Shown in pieces: positions 36,300 through 45,914 of a stretch of 64,000 nucleotides of DNA. Where the stretch lies: assembly GCA_023394955.1 (NCBI GenBank), contig JAEWZY010000073.1, positions 36,634-100,633 on the forward strand, in the 5' to 3' direction. Both the position numbers and the translations under genes were made by a program. Below the pieces are notes generated by a model. That model was not told the DNA's origin. It searched no databases and saw nothing but the letters and a program-made list of their open reading frames with translations. The stretch comes from Bacillota bacterium (GTDB taxonomy: Bacteria; Bacillota; UBA4882; UBA8346). How positions within the stretch are numbered: position 1 is the first letter of the stretch; the number at the start of each line of letters is the position of its first letter.

Positions 36300-36656
36300 T
36301 TATAATGCGGAATGCGGAACCGGACCGGCATGGCACCATAAGGTAACTAACTGGTTTTCCCTCCCCGCGATTAAATGGTGATCTTCTCCCGGTTCGATAA
36401 TGAGTATCTCCCCCGCCTGAACCGGATGGCGAAGCTTATCAATTTCAATGAAACCCTCTCCCTCCAGAATCACAAACGCCTCACAATCCTCATGCACATG
36501 ATAATCCCTGCCATCCAGTCCATCATTGCTATGGCTCCGCCGACCGGGTTCCATGAAAGACAATCCTCCCCGGTATAGAAACTGACCGGGTAATACATTT
36601 TTTAAAATATGCCCTTGATTAACTTTAGGCAATTCCGATAAATGTAACCGTTTCAT
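36300..36656 (-). CDS. Single-domain cupin protein
   Basis: 118 residues. The two cupin motifs are visible: G(X)5HXH-type YHVHEDCEAFVILEGEG and the second PGEDHHLI with a His. Metal-binding His and Glu are kept. Typical small cupins bind a sugar, oxalate-like acid or act as isomerases, so a function cannot be given. AAGGAG RBS. Between the copper block and the galacturonate genes; a bidirectional hairpin separates it from uxaA. Confidence 0.85.
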   Translation of the reverse strand: MKRLHLSELPKVNQGHILKNVLPGQFLYRGGLSFMEPGRRSHSNDGLDGRDYHVHEDCEAFVILEGEGFIEIDKLRHPVQAGEILIIEPGEDHHLIAGRENQLVTLWCHAGPVPHSAL

Positions 36657-36764
36657 TTTATTTGCTCCTTATTTGCCAGTTAAGCTATTTGTTTCAATCC
36701 AATATCCTAAATATTCAGTTTCGATGCCTGTTCCTTAAATCCTTTAGCGCATATCACTAAAAAC

Positions 36765-36794
36765 AAAAATCCGGTAAAATGCGACCGGATTTTT
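36765..36794. terminator. Bidirectional terminator downstream of uxaA
   Basis: AAAAATCCGGT (36765-36775) and ACCGGATTTTT (36784-36794) with an 8-nt loop. A-rich and T-rich ends give a tail in both directions. uxaA ends at 36927. Confidence 0.85.
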
Positions 36795-36926
36795 AAATGA
36801 ACACCTTTATTATACTTCGTTTTATAGAGAACTAGGAACAATTCAATTTAAGTAACCTTGAAACCTTAATTATGCTCCAGCAAACAACCGTTACCCATTA
36901 AATACGTTCATGTGCCAAGTCCACGG

Positions 36927-38444
36927 TTACAGCGTAACCCCGGATTTCCAGATCGCGATGTCCCGATAGCCGTTGGCCTCATTCTTAGTCAGTTTTTCTT
37001 TACTGGCCACTTGTAAAATGTAAGCGAACATTTCATCCGTCAATTCCGGCATCATTTTCCCTTCCAGCAGCATTCCGGCGTTAAAATCGATCCAATTCGC
37101 CTTTTTAGTAGCCAATTGCGAATTGGTCGCCACCTTTATCGTCGGTACCGGCGCTCCCATCGGATTCCCCCTACCGGTTGTGAACAGGATCAGATGCGCA
37201 CCGGCAGCGGTCATCGCCGTACAGGAAACTATATCGTTTCCCGGTCCTTCCAACAGAGTCAAACCATTAATACGGATCTGTTCTCCATACCTCAGAACAT
37301 CAACTACCGCACTGGTTCCTCCTTTTTGGATGCAACCAAGGGACTTCTCCTCCAAAGTAGTAATCCCGCCGTCTTTATTCCCGGGAGACGGGTTCTCATA
37401 AACCTCTTGGCCATTGCGAAGGAAATAATCTTTGAAATTATTGATCAGATCCACTACCCGATCAAAGGTTCCCCGGCCCTTAGCCCGGTTCATTAGGATG
37501 AGCTCCGCTCCGAACATCTCCGGCACTTCCGTCAGGATGACGCTCCCGCCGCAACTGACCAATTTGTCGGCGACCGAACCCACCAAAGGATTGGCGGTTA
37601 TCCCGGAAAACCCGTCGGAACCGCCGCATTTCATCCCGATTTTCAATTCCGAAACCGGAACCAGCTCCCGTTTAAATCGCGAGGCATATTGGGCCAGCTC
37701 CGCCAGGAACTTCATCCCGGCCGCTAATTCATCCTCCACGTCCTGCAAAACCAAGAACTTCACCCGTTCCGGGTTGAAATCCCCCAATAGCTTTTGAAAA
37801 TCGTTCATCCGGTTGTTCTCACAACCAAGGCCAACCACTAAAACCCCGCCGGCGTTGGGATGGGCCACTAAGCCGGCCAACAGTTTTCTAGTGTTCTCAT
37901 GATCCTCGCCTAATTGGGAACACCCGTAGGGATGAGAAAAAGCATGGATCTCGTCAATTTCACCGGCCTCAATTTTAGTTTTAAACTGAGCGCGGGCCAG
38001 TTCCGCCAAGCGCTCGCTCTGTTTATTGACACAACCGACGGTATTAATGATCCATATATCATTGCGAATGCCAACTTCGCCGTTCTCACGCCGATAGCCT
38101 TGAAAATTGAGTCCCTTGCCTTCCAAACCCGGTTTTACCGCCGCCACAGCAGGTTGATATTTATATTCCAGCTTTCCTTTTAAACCGGTGACCAGATTAT
38201 GGCTGTGAACCCATTGGCCCGGTTGGATCGGAGTTTTAGCCGTTCCAAGGGAATACCCGTATTTGATGATCTGGGCTCCTAAACCGATCTCCCGCAGGGC
38301 TATCTTATGGCCGAAGGGGATCTCGTCAATCACCCGGATTTTCAACCCATTGACATCTATCTCCGACCCCTTGGTCAAACCAGTTAACGCCACCGCCACA
38401 TTATCTTCAGGTTTGATCTGCAATACCGTATTAACTGTAATCAC
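36927..38444 (-). CDS. uxaA: Altronate dehydratase
   Basis: Dehydrates D-altronate to 2-keto-3-deoxygluconate in galacturonate catabolism; 505 residues. N-terminal SAF domain (about 1-95) and the UxaA body with HSHNLVTGL, HPYGCSQLGEDH, GLGCENN, LKCGGSDGFSG-type segment and a GGTSAVVDVL region. The protein is full length. GTG start with a weak RBS; no better start is seen. Downstream of uxaB, 79 bases apart, same strand. Confidence 0.94.
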   Translation of the reverse strand: MITVNTVLQIKPEDNVAVALTGLTKGSEIDVNGLKIRVIDEIPFGHKIALREIGLGAQIIKYGYSLGTAKTPIQPGQWVHSHNLVTGLKGKLEYKYQPAVAAVKPGLEGKGLNFQGYRRENGEVGIRNDIWIINTVGCVNKQSERLAELARAQFKTKIEAGEIDEIHAFSHPYGCSQLGEDHENTRKLLAGLVAHPNAGGVLVVGLGCENNRMNDFQKLLGDFNPERVKFLVLQDVEDELAAGMKFLAELAQYASRFKRELVPVSELKIGMKCGGSDGFSGITANPLVGSVADKLVSCGGSVILTEVPEMFGAELILMNRAKGRGTFDRVVDLINNFKDYFLRNGQEVYENPSPGNKDGGITTLEEKSLGCIQKGGTSAVVDVLRYGEQIRINGLTLLEGPGNDIVSCTAMTAAGAHLILFTTGRGNPMGAPVPTIKVATNSQLATKKANWIDFNAGMLLEGKMMPELTDEMFAYILQVASKEKLTKNEANGYRDIAIWKSGVTL

Positions 38445-38523
38445 CGTCTTTCTTTAAAATAAGGGCAATTCAACGAATTGCCCCTACCATTATTAATAAA
38501 TGTTCTTAATTAATTATCAATTA

Positions 38524-40053
38524 TTACGATACTTTCTCCAAACCGGGGAGCATTCCTTCCCGTAAAATCAATTTCAAGTCCCGCGCCACTCCGGGGACGA
38601 GTTCGGGGTATTCCTCCAACTCTTCCGGGCAGAACTTAGCTAAAATATCGGTAGTGACTTGGACCAAGCTAAGTTCGCCCTTTTGATACCTGGTCCACAT
38701 TTCCTTGAAAAACTCCAGAGTATCCTGATCATCCTGGATAAAGTACTCTTGACCGACCCGATTTCCCACTAACCGGTTATTCCGAATTTCAGTCCCATGA
38801 TAAAAGGCGATTAAAGCCGCTAATGAAAATGTCAACCGTTTTGGCAGATGTCCGGTTTTAGCCACGTATTGCTTCAAAGACGGAAGCACCCGGGCTTGAA
38901 ACTTGGAGGTTGAATTCAACGAAATATCAAACCATTTATGATCGATGAACGGGTTGTTAAACCGTTCTAAAACATCCTTAGCAAAACCTTGAAGCTCGCT
39001 GGCATCCAGATCCAGAGTGGGGATAATCTCTTCGAAAACCACATCATGCATAAATTTACCGACTTTGCCATCGTGGACCGCGTCGCGCACCAATTCGATA
39101 TTGGAGAGATAGGCCACAGCCACCGCCGAAGTATGGATCCCGTTAAGAATCCGTACTTTTCTGGTCCGATAGGGAGTCATATCCTCAACCCATTTAACGT
39201 TCAGTCCGGCCTGGGCAAATGGCAGCTTCTCTTGTAATTGGGGATCTCCTTCAATGACCCAAAGATGAAAAACTTCACCGGTGTTCAGATTTTGGTCCGT
39301 ATATCCTAATTCTCGTTGCAACTTATTAGCTTCTTTAAAAGGATAGCCCGTGACAATCCGATCCACTAAAGTGTTTAAAAAGTGATTGGAGGTATTGAGC
39401 CAATCAATAAAACCTTCCGGCAAACCCCATTCCGCCGCCAGCAGTAACACAATCCGTTTCAAGTTGTCTCCGTTCCTGTCAATTAGCTCACAGGGCAACA
39501 AGATCATTCCCTTATCGGGAGCGCCTTGAAAATACTGATAACGCCGGTAAAGATAGGCGGTAATTTTAGCCGGGAACGACGTCGGAGGATTATCGAATAG
39601 TTCGTCGTTTGGGTTATAACAAATACCGGCCTCAGTGGTATTGGAAACTATGTATTCTATCTCAGGGTTTTCAGCGCATTTTAAAACTTCATCCCATTCG
39701 GTATATGCATTTAAACCCCGGCTGATTACCGGAATTATCTCACGTTGATCAATGATCTGTCCATTTTGGGTCCCGCGTAAAATTTGGGTGTAAAGCCCAT
39801 CTTGCTGATTCAGATTAACTACCCGGCCTTGGGCGATCGGCTGGACTGCGACTATTCTTCCCTTAAAAAGGGATTTTTTATTAGCCTGATGCACCATCCA
39901 ATCGACAAAAGCCCTTAAAAAATTTCCTTCACCGAATTGAATGATCCTTTCGGGATAATTAAAAACCTCTGGTTTGTAGTTGGCTAATTCAGTGCCTAAT
40001 AGTTTCTCTTCCAAGAGCTTTCTGTTTAACATTAGCGATTCCGCGGCATCCAT
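38524..40053 (-). CDS. uxaB: Tagaturonate reductase
   Basis: NADH-dependent mannitol-dehydrogenase-family enzyme of 509 residues that reduces D-tagaturonate to D-altronate, the UxaA substrate. Seen: RIIQFGEGNFLRAFVDWM (nucleotide-binding), VSNTTEAGI, KVRILNGIHTSAVAVAYL, and FNNPFIDHKWFDISLNSTSKF split as FNNPFIDHKW and DISLNSTSKF. UxaB is chosen over UxuB by the uxaA neighbour. AGGAGGG precedes the ATG. Confidence 0.92.
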   Translation of the reverse strand: MDAAESLMLNRKLLEEKLLGTELANYKPEVFNYPERIIQFGEGNFLRAFVDWMVHQANKKSLFKGRIVAVQPIAQGRVVNLNQQDGLYTQILRGTQNGQIIDQREIIPVISRGLNAYTEWDEVLKCAENPEIEYIVSNTTEAGICYNPNDELFDNPPTSFPAKITAYLYRRYQYFQGAPDKGMILLPCELIDRNGDNLKRIVLLLAAEWGLPEGFIDWLNTSNHFLNTLVDRIVTGYPFKEANKLQRELGYTDQNLNTGEVFHLWVIEGDPQLQEKLPFAQAGLNVKWVEDMTPYRTRKVRILNGIHTSAVAVAYLSNIELVRDAVHDGKVGKFMHDVVFEEIIPTLDLDASELQGFAKDVLERFNNPFIDHKWFDISLNSTSKFQARVLPSLKQYVAKTGHLPKRLTFSLAALIAFYHGTEIRNNRLVGNRVGQEYFIQDDQDTLEFFKEMWTRYQKGELSLVQVTTDILAKFCPEELEEYPELVPGVARDLKLILREGMLPGLEKVS

Positions 40054-40219
40054 TCGAATCGGTCCCTCCTTATATCTTTATAGTTTAATATTTATTATTA
40101 TTCAGTAATGAAAACTGAGACAATTTTCCTATCCCTATAGCTATTTTATACCCAAACAGCAGTTAGGAGATTGAACTAATGTTAAAAGCTTGATTACAAA
40201 TAGTTTAACGAAACCCGAT

Positions 40220-40266
40220 ACCCAAAAATATTCCCATCGCTTGCAACGATGGGAATATTTTTGGGT
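40220..40266 (-). terminator. Long perfect hairpin terminating the GH4 gene
   Basis: Twenty-base arms (40220-40239 and 40247-40266) pair perfectly around TTGCAAC-type 7-nt loop. Arm sequences end in TATTTTTGGGT, so T-rich pairing replaces a free tail. It lies 37 bases after the GH4 gene. Confidence 0.85.
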
Positions 40267-40302
40267 TAGCGTCGATTTTGGCAGTTGTTAAAATGTTAAA
40301 AT

Positions 40303-41694
40303 TTATAATTGCCACCCGTGAAGATATTTTCTGGTATTGAACAACATCTCCTCAAACAACTTCCAAGCGTCTTCAGGTGTAATCGTTACTAATGGTTCGT
40401 TAATAAAAGCCCTGAACGCCATCGCTTTGTCCTTAGCCAAAGCCGCCTTGAGGATTGTTTCCTGATTCATGACATTTCTAATTAACAAATGCTGCACTTC
40501 GGGAGTAAGCTTACCAGCCAATACCGGCTGGATTCGATCCCTGGTAAACAAGGCATTGGTCTCGACAACTACATTCAAAGGCATTTCCGGCATTTGTCCC
40601 AGATTAGGCAGGTTGACGTTGGTTATCAAATCTCCCAAGCCTAACAAAGCTTTCATTTGACGGACCCCTTCCTCACCGGAAGGGTCCAAATCCACCTCTT
40701 GCTCCCCGCTGATCATCCGTTTTCTTTTTGATTCCCGTTCTTCTTGACGCCCGATCCTTTCCTCAACCGTTGTCAACCGGAATTTCCAGCTTTCAACCGT
40801 CTCCGGATCCTTTAAGTACCAGGCGCCGGGCAAAAACTCCGCTAAATGCCGGTCCCCGGCGGCAGCGATCAAACCGTATCTCTTAAATAGGTCGAATTTG
40901 ACCCGTTGCGCCGAACTAAATACATCATTACGCCAGTTTTTTTCGTCCTCGCCTTCGATCCCGCTTTCGTAATTCTCTTCGACATACTCGCGGTAGATCG
41001 GAAACAGGTCCATTCCATGGTACGAAGCTGAATCAAACCAAGTAAAATGATTGATTCCCAAGACATTGACACGGATCTCATCCCTGGATACTCCCTTGAT
41101 TCCCAGCTTAGCCCCGAGCATCTTGATTAATACATCCTGGGTATTGAAGACCTCGTGGCAGCAACCGAAAGCCTTAATCTCCGGAAAGACCTGGTAGAGA
41201 GTTCTGGTGCAAAGGGACATCGGATTGGTATAATTGATTACCCAGGCCTCGGGGGCATACTCCTTGATTTTCAAGGCTAATTCCTGATAAATCGGGATGG
41301 TTCTCAAGGCGCGGACTAGGCCGCCCGGCCCCACCGTGTCCCCTACCGATTGATAAATACCGTATTGTTCCGGAAGATGGACATCTGAGTCCATCTCTTT
41401 AAAGGTGCCGGGTTGAATGGAGACAACGATAAAATCAGCCCCGTCGATGGCTTCCTCTAGGGTCCGGACCGCTCGATAATCCCATTTCCCTTTAGCTTCG
41501 GGTCTGGAGGAGATTTTATTTCCGATAATTGCATTATCATAGGCTGCCTCAAAATCAATATCATATAAATCAACTTTTCCAGCTAAATCCGGTTCCGAGG
41601 CCAGATCAGCCATGAGTTTCCAAGCCCAGCCCCGGGAACCTCCTCCAATATAGGTGATTTTAATATTTTCCGCCCGTTTGCCCAGATATTTCAA
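40303..41694 (-). CDS. GH4 family alpha-galacturonidase-like enzyme (LplD-type)
   Basis: NAD- and Mn-dependent glycosidase of family GH4, 463 residues. NAD-binding TYIGGGSRGW (14-23), VINYTNP (152-158), the specificity motif CHEV (Cys179 to Val182) and His216 in GINHFTWF. In GH4 the CHEV form is reported for alpha-galacturonidases, which fits the neighbours uxaA and uxaB: galacturonides cleaved here feed tagaturonate reductase. TTG start eight bases after AGGAGG. Divergent from an AraC-type regulator. Confidence 0.88.
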   Translation of the reverse strand: MKYLGKRAENIKITYIGGGSRGWAWKLMADLASEPDLAGKVDLYDIDFEAAYDNAIIGNKISSRPEAKGKWDYRAVRTLEEAIDGADFIVVSIQPGTFKEMDSDVHLPEQYGIYQSVGDTVGPGGLVRALRTIPIYQELALKIKEYAPEAWVINYTNPMSLCTRTLYQVFPEIKAFGCCHEVFNTQDVLIKMLGAKLGIKGVSRDEIRVNVLGINHFTWFDSASYHGMDLFPIYREYVEENYESGIEGEDEKNWRNDVFSSAQRVKFDLFKRYGLIAAAGDRHLAEFLPGAWYLKDPETVESWKFRLTTVEERIGRQEERESKRKRMISGEQEVDLDPSGEEGVRQMKALLGLGDLITNVNLPNLGQMPEMPLNVVVETNALFTRDRIQPVLAGKLTPEVQHLLIRNVMNQETILKAALAKDKAMAFRAFINEPLVTITPEDAWKLFEEMLFNTRKYLHGWQL

Positions 41695-41806
41695 TTTAAC
41701 TTCCTCCTTGCATAACTGAACTATTTGATAATTAAATTGTACCGCAAAAAAATTTGAATGGCTGTACGCTTTTTGCCGCTTTTACTACTAATTCAACATA
41801 TTTTGC

Positions 41807-41835
41807 TTGATGTTTGGTTTAAATTTAGATAACAT
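41807..41835 (+). promoter_or_regulatory. Candidate promoter of the AraC-type regulator
   Basis: TTGATG (41807-41812), 17 bases, TAACAT (41830-41835), 64 bases before the ATG at 41900. Moderate match to the housekeeping consensus. Confidence 0.4.
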
Positions 41836-41899
41836 GTACTTAATCCATAACGTTGCAGCGTTAGGCGTAACGAATTAAATCGCGATCATGGAGGGTGCG

Positions 41900-42757
41900 A
41901 TGTCACAACCTTTCGGTTTTAAATGGGAAAGTGAATTATTCCTAGCCGAACACCATCTTCGTTCCGGCGCTTTTAATATGCCTTCCAACCATTATCACGA
42001 CGCCTATGAGATTTATTACTTGGTTTCCGGGGAAAGGCGCTATTTTATCAAGGACCAGACTTATCATATCATCACCGGCGACTTGGTATTGATCAACCCC
42101 AATGAACTGCATAAGACCAATGAAGCCGGTTCTCCTTTCCACGAACGAATCATGTTGAACTTCAAAAAAGAATTCCTGAAAGGTTGGAACGAATCCGATA
42201 CTTATCTATCGGTTTTTAACCATGGGGTTAGCGTAATTAGACTTGACCCCCTGCAACAAGGCCGTATCCGCGAACTGCTTCTAAAGGTTATTAACGAATG
42301 TAATAACCAGCTTGAAGGGTTTATGGATTGTTCCAAAGCGCTATTGACAGAGCTGCTCATCGAAATATTCCGTTATCTGCAACAAACGCCCAGGTTTATT
42401 CGGGATAAGACCAATGAGACTTCGGAAAAAATCTTTGAAGTAGTTCGTTATCTAAACGACCATTATCGGGAAGATCTGACCCTTAAAACAATTAAAGAGC
42501 GCTTTTTTATTAGCCCTTATCATTTCAGCCGCGCCTTTAAAAGAATTACCGGCTTTAATTTTATCGAATATTTAAATAGCGTCCGAACCAGAGAAGCTCA
42601 AAAACTCCTTAAAGAAACCAAGCTTTCCGTTACCAAGATCTCGGAAAAAGTAGGTTTTGAAAATTTGACCCATTTCGGCCGGGTTTTTAAAAAGATCGCC
42701 GGGGTTTCACCGTCCAATTATCGAAAAAGCCATATGTCACCGCTATTTATTAATTAA
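41900..42757 (+). CDS. AraC-family regulator with cupin sensor, likely of galacturonate genes
   Basis: 285 residues. N-terminal cupin-like sensor with HYHDAYEIYYLVSGERRYFI and a C-terminal pair of helix-turn-helix units (LTLKTIKERFFISPYHFSRAF and VTKISEKVGFENLTHFGRVFKK split by a linker). Divergent from the GH4 gene, so it probably activates uxaA/uxaB/GH4 in response to a uronate. The ATG at 41900 follows GGAGGG; an ATG at 41888 has no RBS. Confidence 0.88.
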   Translation: MSQPFGFKWESELFLAEHHLRSGAFNMPSNHYHDAYEIYYLVSGERRYFIKDQTYHIITGDLVLINPNELHKTNEAGSPFHERIMLNFKKEFLKGWNESDTYLSVFNHGVSVIRLDPLQQGRIRELLLKVINECNNQLEGFMDCSKALLTELLIEIFRYLQQTPRFIRDKTNETSEKIFEVVRYLNDHYREDLTLKTIKERFFISPYHFSRAFKRITGFNFIEYLNSVRTREAQKLLKETKLSVTKISEKVGFENLTHFGRVFKKIAGVSPSNYRKSHMSPLFIN

Positions 42758-42852
42758 TTGTCTTTTTGGTCAAACAACCAGTTTACTTTCAGGATTAAGG
42801 CTAGTTTCAACTTCAACTGTAAATTCTACTTTTTTGCATCTAATATTTGTGA

Positions 42853-42933
42853 TAGAATATAAAAGGCCAATATAATTTAGGCGATACGGGCCTAAAGTAT
42901 CTACCGAGCAACCGTAAATTGTTCGACTATTGG
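42853..42933 (+). ncRNA. Guanine riboswitch (purine aptamer)
   Basis: Aptamer 42866-42933: P1 CCAATA/TATTGG, P2 TTTAGGC/GCCTAAA (42876-42896), P3 CGAGCAA/TTGTTCG (42905-42925), with junction segments GTATCTACC and GACTAT. The C in GACTAT is the position that pairs with the purine, so guanine/hypoxanthine rather than adenine is bound. A -10-like TAGAAT is at 42853-42858. It controls the permease gene that starts at 43084. Confidence 0.95.
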
Positions 42934-42987
42934 AGTATATGGGACTGCATTAAGGGTGATGCGGAAAAATATTCTCTATCAGTTTAC

Positions 42988-43017
42988 GGCGATTGGGTAT
43001 ATATCAATCGCCTTTTT
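42988..43017 (+). terminator. Expression-platform terminator of the guanine riboswitch
   Basis: GGCGATTG (42988-42995) and CAATCGCC (43005-43012) around a 9-nt loop, then TTTTT. It lies between aptamer and gene, so it should form when guanine is bound and stop transcription. Confidence 0.93.
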
Positions 43018-43083
43018 ATATTGTTAAAATGTCGTTACTTAGGAGCAGGTCGCTCTTAAATAAATCAATGGAGGGATTTCTAG

Positions 43084-44502
43084 ATGGACAAGTTTTTCAA
43101 ACTGCAAGAAAACGGCACTAAGGTATCAACTGAGATTCTAGCTGGTTTAACAACTTTTTTTGCTATGTCCTACATTATCTTTGTTAACCCTGCCATGCTT
43201 TCACAGACAGGTATGCCACAAAGCGCCGTGTTTCTTGCCACCATTATCGCGTCTGCAATCGGCACTTTGGTAATGGGCCTTTTTGCAAACGTGCCCTATG
43301 CCCAAGCCCCCGGAATGGGACTAAACGCTTTCTTTACTTACACCGTATGTTTTGCGCTGGGCTTCAGCTGGCAGCAGGCGTTAGCCATGGTTTTCATTTG
43401 CGGTCTCGTCAATATTATCATTACCGTAACCAAAATTCGGAAGTCCATTATTAAATCAATCCCAGTTAGCCTTCAAAACGCTATTGGCGGCGGGATCGGA
43501 ATCTTTATCGCTTACATCGGAATCAAAAGCGCCGGCCTGCTTAATTTCACCTCCGACCCAGGTAAAAACATTATTTTAGAAAGTGGTACCGTTATCGCCG
43601 ACGCTAGCGCGGTACCAGCCCTGGTAACCTTAAACAACCCTGTCGTCCTTCTCGGCTTAATTGGCCTGGTTCTGACCATTGCCTTACTGGTATTCAAAGT
43701 AAGGGGAGCTATTTTAATCGGTATTATCGCTACTACCATCATCGGTATTCCAATGGGAATTGTTAATGTTTCCGCCATCGGAACAACAACTGGTGTTGCT
43801 GCAGCCTTTAAAGAACTGGGCACTACCTTTGGAGCGGCTTTGGGCAACCAAGGATTGCTTTCCTTGTTTACAGACACTGCTAAAATTCCTTTGGTTTTAA
43901 TGACCATCTTCGCCTTCAGTTTATCCGATACCTTTGATACGATCGGCACTTTCATCGGCACCGGACGCAAAAGCGGTATTTTCAGCGCCGAAGACGAAAA
44001 AGCCATGCAAACTAGCGCCGGCTTCAAATCCAAAATGGATCGGGCTCTGTTTGCGGACGCCATCGCCACATCTATTGGAGCTTTATTCGGCACTTCCAAC
44101 ACCACCACCTACGTTGAGAGCGCAGCAGGTATCGGCGCTGGAGGACGCACCGGTTTAACCAGCCTTACCACAGCGTTACTCTTCATCGCTTGCATTTTCC
44201 TGGCCCCTGTCGCCGGTATCGTTCCCGCCGCAGCAACATCGCCGGCCCTGATCGTAGTCGGCATCATGATGATGTCGGCTTTTAAAGAAATTAAATGGGA
44301 CGATCTGGACGAAGCAACCCCCGCTTTCTTTGCGGGAGTATTTATGGCTTTCTGTTACAGCATTTCCTATGGGATCGCCGCCGGCTTTATCTTCTACTGC
44401 CTGGTGAAGCTTTGTAAAGGCCAGTTTAAAGAGGTTCATCCCATTTTATTAATCTCTACTTTGCTCTTTATCTTGAACTTCATCATTATGGCTATCATCT
44501 AA
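43084..44502 (+). CDS. NCS2/AzgA-like purine permease
   Basis: 472 residues, about 12-14 hydrophobic segments, no signal peptide. Family segments: FVNPAMLSQTG, APGMGLNAFFTY, and GTSNTTTYVESAAGIGAGGRTGL split here as GTSNTTTYVESAAGIGAGG and RTGL. The AzgA group carries adenine, guanine or hypoxanthine with protons. The guanine riboswitch upstream means synthesis falls when guanine is plentiful, so guanine/hypoxanthine is the likely cargo. RBS GGAGGG; terminator after the gene. Confidence 0.94.
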   Translation: MDKFFKLQENGTKVSTEILAGLTTFFAMSYIIFVNPAMLSQTGMPQSAVFLATIIASAIGTLVMGLFANVPYAQAPGMGLNAFFTYTVCFALGFSWQQALAMVFICGLVNIIITVTKIRKSIIKSIPVSLQNAIGGGIGIFIAYIGIKSAGLLNFTSDPGKNIILESGTVIADASAVPALVTLNNPVVLLGLIGLVLTIALLVFKVRGAILIGIIATTIIGIPMGIVNVSAIGTTTGVAAAFKELGTTFGAALGNQGLLSLFTDTAKIPLVLMTIFAFSLSDTFDTIGTFIGTGRKSGIFSAEDEKAMQTSAGFKSKMDRALFADAIATSIGALFGTSNTTTYVESAAGIGAGGRTGLTSLTTALLFIACIFLAPVAGIVPAAATSPALIVVGIMMMSAFKEIKWDDLDEATPAFFAGVFMAFCYSISYGIAAGFIFYCLVKLCKGQFKEVHPILLISTLLFILNFIIMAII

Positions 44503-44578
44503 GTTTAAGAGATTTCACCAGTAACTTGGAGGTCAAAGCTCCGAGGTCATGGAGTTGAACACTCCAACATCAACTGCA

Positions 44579-44620
44579 AGAATCCCTGAAACTATGTGGT
44601 TACAGGGATTCTCTTTAATT
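44579..44620 (+). terminator. Terminator of the purine permease
   Basis: AGAATCCCTG (44579-44588) and CAGGGATTCT (44603-44612) around 14 nt, then CTTTAATTT. It lies 77 bases after the stop. Confidence 0.8.
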
Positions 44621-44678
44621 TATCAAAAAATACTTTTCGTTCTTTCAAATCCAGCAGTTTTAAAAAAATCGAACTATC

Positions 44679-45914
44679 TTACCGCGCCGCATTTTGTCCC
44701 GCAACAAACCCGGATGACCAAGCCCATTGAAGGTTGAAACCGCCGCATTGCCCGTCAATATCCATGATTTCGCCTGCAAAAAATAGGCTTTTGACTATTT
44801 TCGATTCCATGGAATCGGGGTTGATCTCCCCGGTATCAACTCCGCCGGCAGTTACCTGAGCGCTGGGCCAGCTTTTGGACCCCCTAACCTTAAATCGCCA
44901 ATCGGTTAGGAGCTTCAATATTTTTTCTCGGTCCGTGGCGGCAAGGTTCGTAACTGGGCATTTTAAATCCCTAATTCCCGCTTCCTTTAGCAAAACCGGG
45001 ATCAGTCTCTTATTTATCAGGCCAACCATGCTGAATTCGACAGTCTTATTCAGGCTGTTTCTAAATCTTTCAGCCATCAACCTCTCCAGATCAACTTGGG
45101 AGATCATGTCCATAATAGTTATCTTAAGGATAACCTCTTCATTTCCATGTAAAAGTTCCCCCGCTTTACGGCTGATTTGAAAGATTGGCGGGCCGGAGAC
45201 CCCATAGTCGCCAAAGAGAATATCTCCCCTGTCTTGGGCCACTGATTTACCGTTTTTGAGGATCGCGGCGGTCCCAACGAACTTGACACCCTGGATTTGT
45301 TTGAAAAATTCCCCTTCCAGCTTTAACTGGACCAATGCGGGGAAGATATCCGTGATGGTGTGTCCCAACTGCTTGGCCAGTTCAAATCCGTTACCATCCG
45401 AACCGCTGGAGGGCATCGCTTTTCCTCCGGCGGTTATGACTACACTCTCTCCGTGAAAAGTTGATCCGTCTTCCGTTTCAATCTCAAATTTATCGTTCTT
45501 TTTGAGGATCTTTTTGACAAAAGCATCGCAGACAATATTAACGCCAATCTCCTTTAGCTCGTACATTAACACGTCCAAAATACTCGAAGCTTGTCCGGAC
45601 ATGGGAAAGACCTTTCCCAAATCCTCGACTTTAGGCGCTATCCCGATTTTTTCGAAGAACGCGATGGTCTCCCTCACTCCAAATTGCGCTAGAACGCCGG
45701 CGGCAAATTGGGGATTGCCACCGTGATAACAAGTGATGTTGGTGTTGATATTAGTAAAATTGCAGCGCCCATTGCCGGTAGCCAATATTTTCTTCCCAAT
45801 CCTGGGGTTACGCTCCAAAATGGTAACCGTCCCGCCCTGCCTGGCCGCGGAGATAGCGGCCATCAGCCCGGCCGCCCCGCCCCCGATTATATAAACACGC
45901 TTATCTTGATTCAT
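44679..45914 (-). CDS. HI0933/BaiN-like flavoprotein
   Basis: 411 residues. FAD-binding Rossmann motif IIGGGAAGLMAA (9-20), LERNPRIGKKILATGNGRCNFTN, and the C-terminal FAGEIMDIDGQCGGFNLQWAWSSG. The family is a broadly kept NAD(P)/FAD-dependent oxidoreductase; one member (BaiN) reduces a bile acid intermediate, most have no assigned reaction. No disulfide CxxC is evident. It converges on the purine permease gene. A small ORF of 40 codons lies 41 bases upstream on the same strand. Confidence 0.92.
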   Translation of the reverse strand: MNQDKRVYIIGGGAAGLMAAISAARQGGTVTILERNPRIGKKILATGNGRCNFTNINTNITCYHGGNPQFAAGVLAQFGVRETIAFFEKIGIAPKVEDLGKVFPMSGQASSILDVLMYELKEIGVNIVCDAFVKKILKKNDKFEIETEDGSTFHGESVVITAGGKAMPSSGSDGNGFELAKQLGHTITDIFPALVQLKLEGEFFKQIQGVKFVGTAAILKNGKSVAQDRGDILFGDYGVSGPPIFQISRKAGELLHGNEEVILKITIMDMISQVDLERLMAERFRNSLNKTVEFSMVGLINKRLIPVLLKEAGIRDLKCPVTNLAATDREKILKLLTDWRFKVRGSKSWPSAQVTAGGVDTGEINPDSMESKIVKSLFFAGEIMDIDGQCGGFNLQWAWSSGFVAGQNAAR

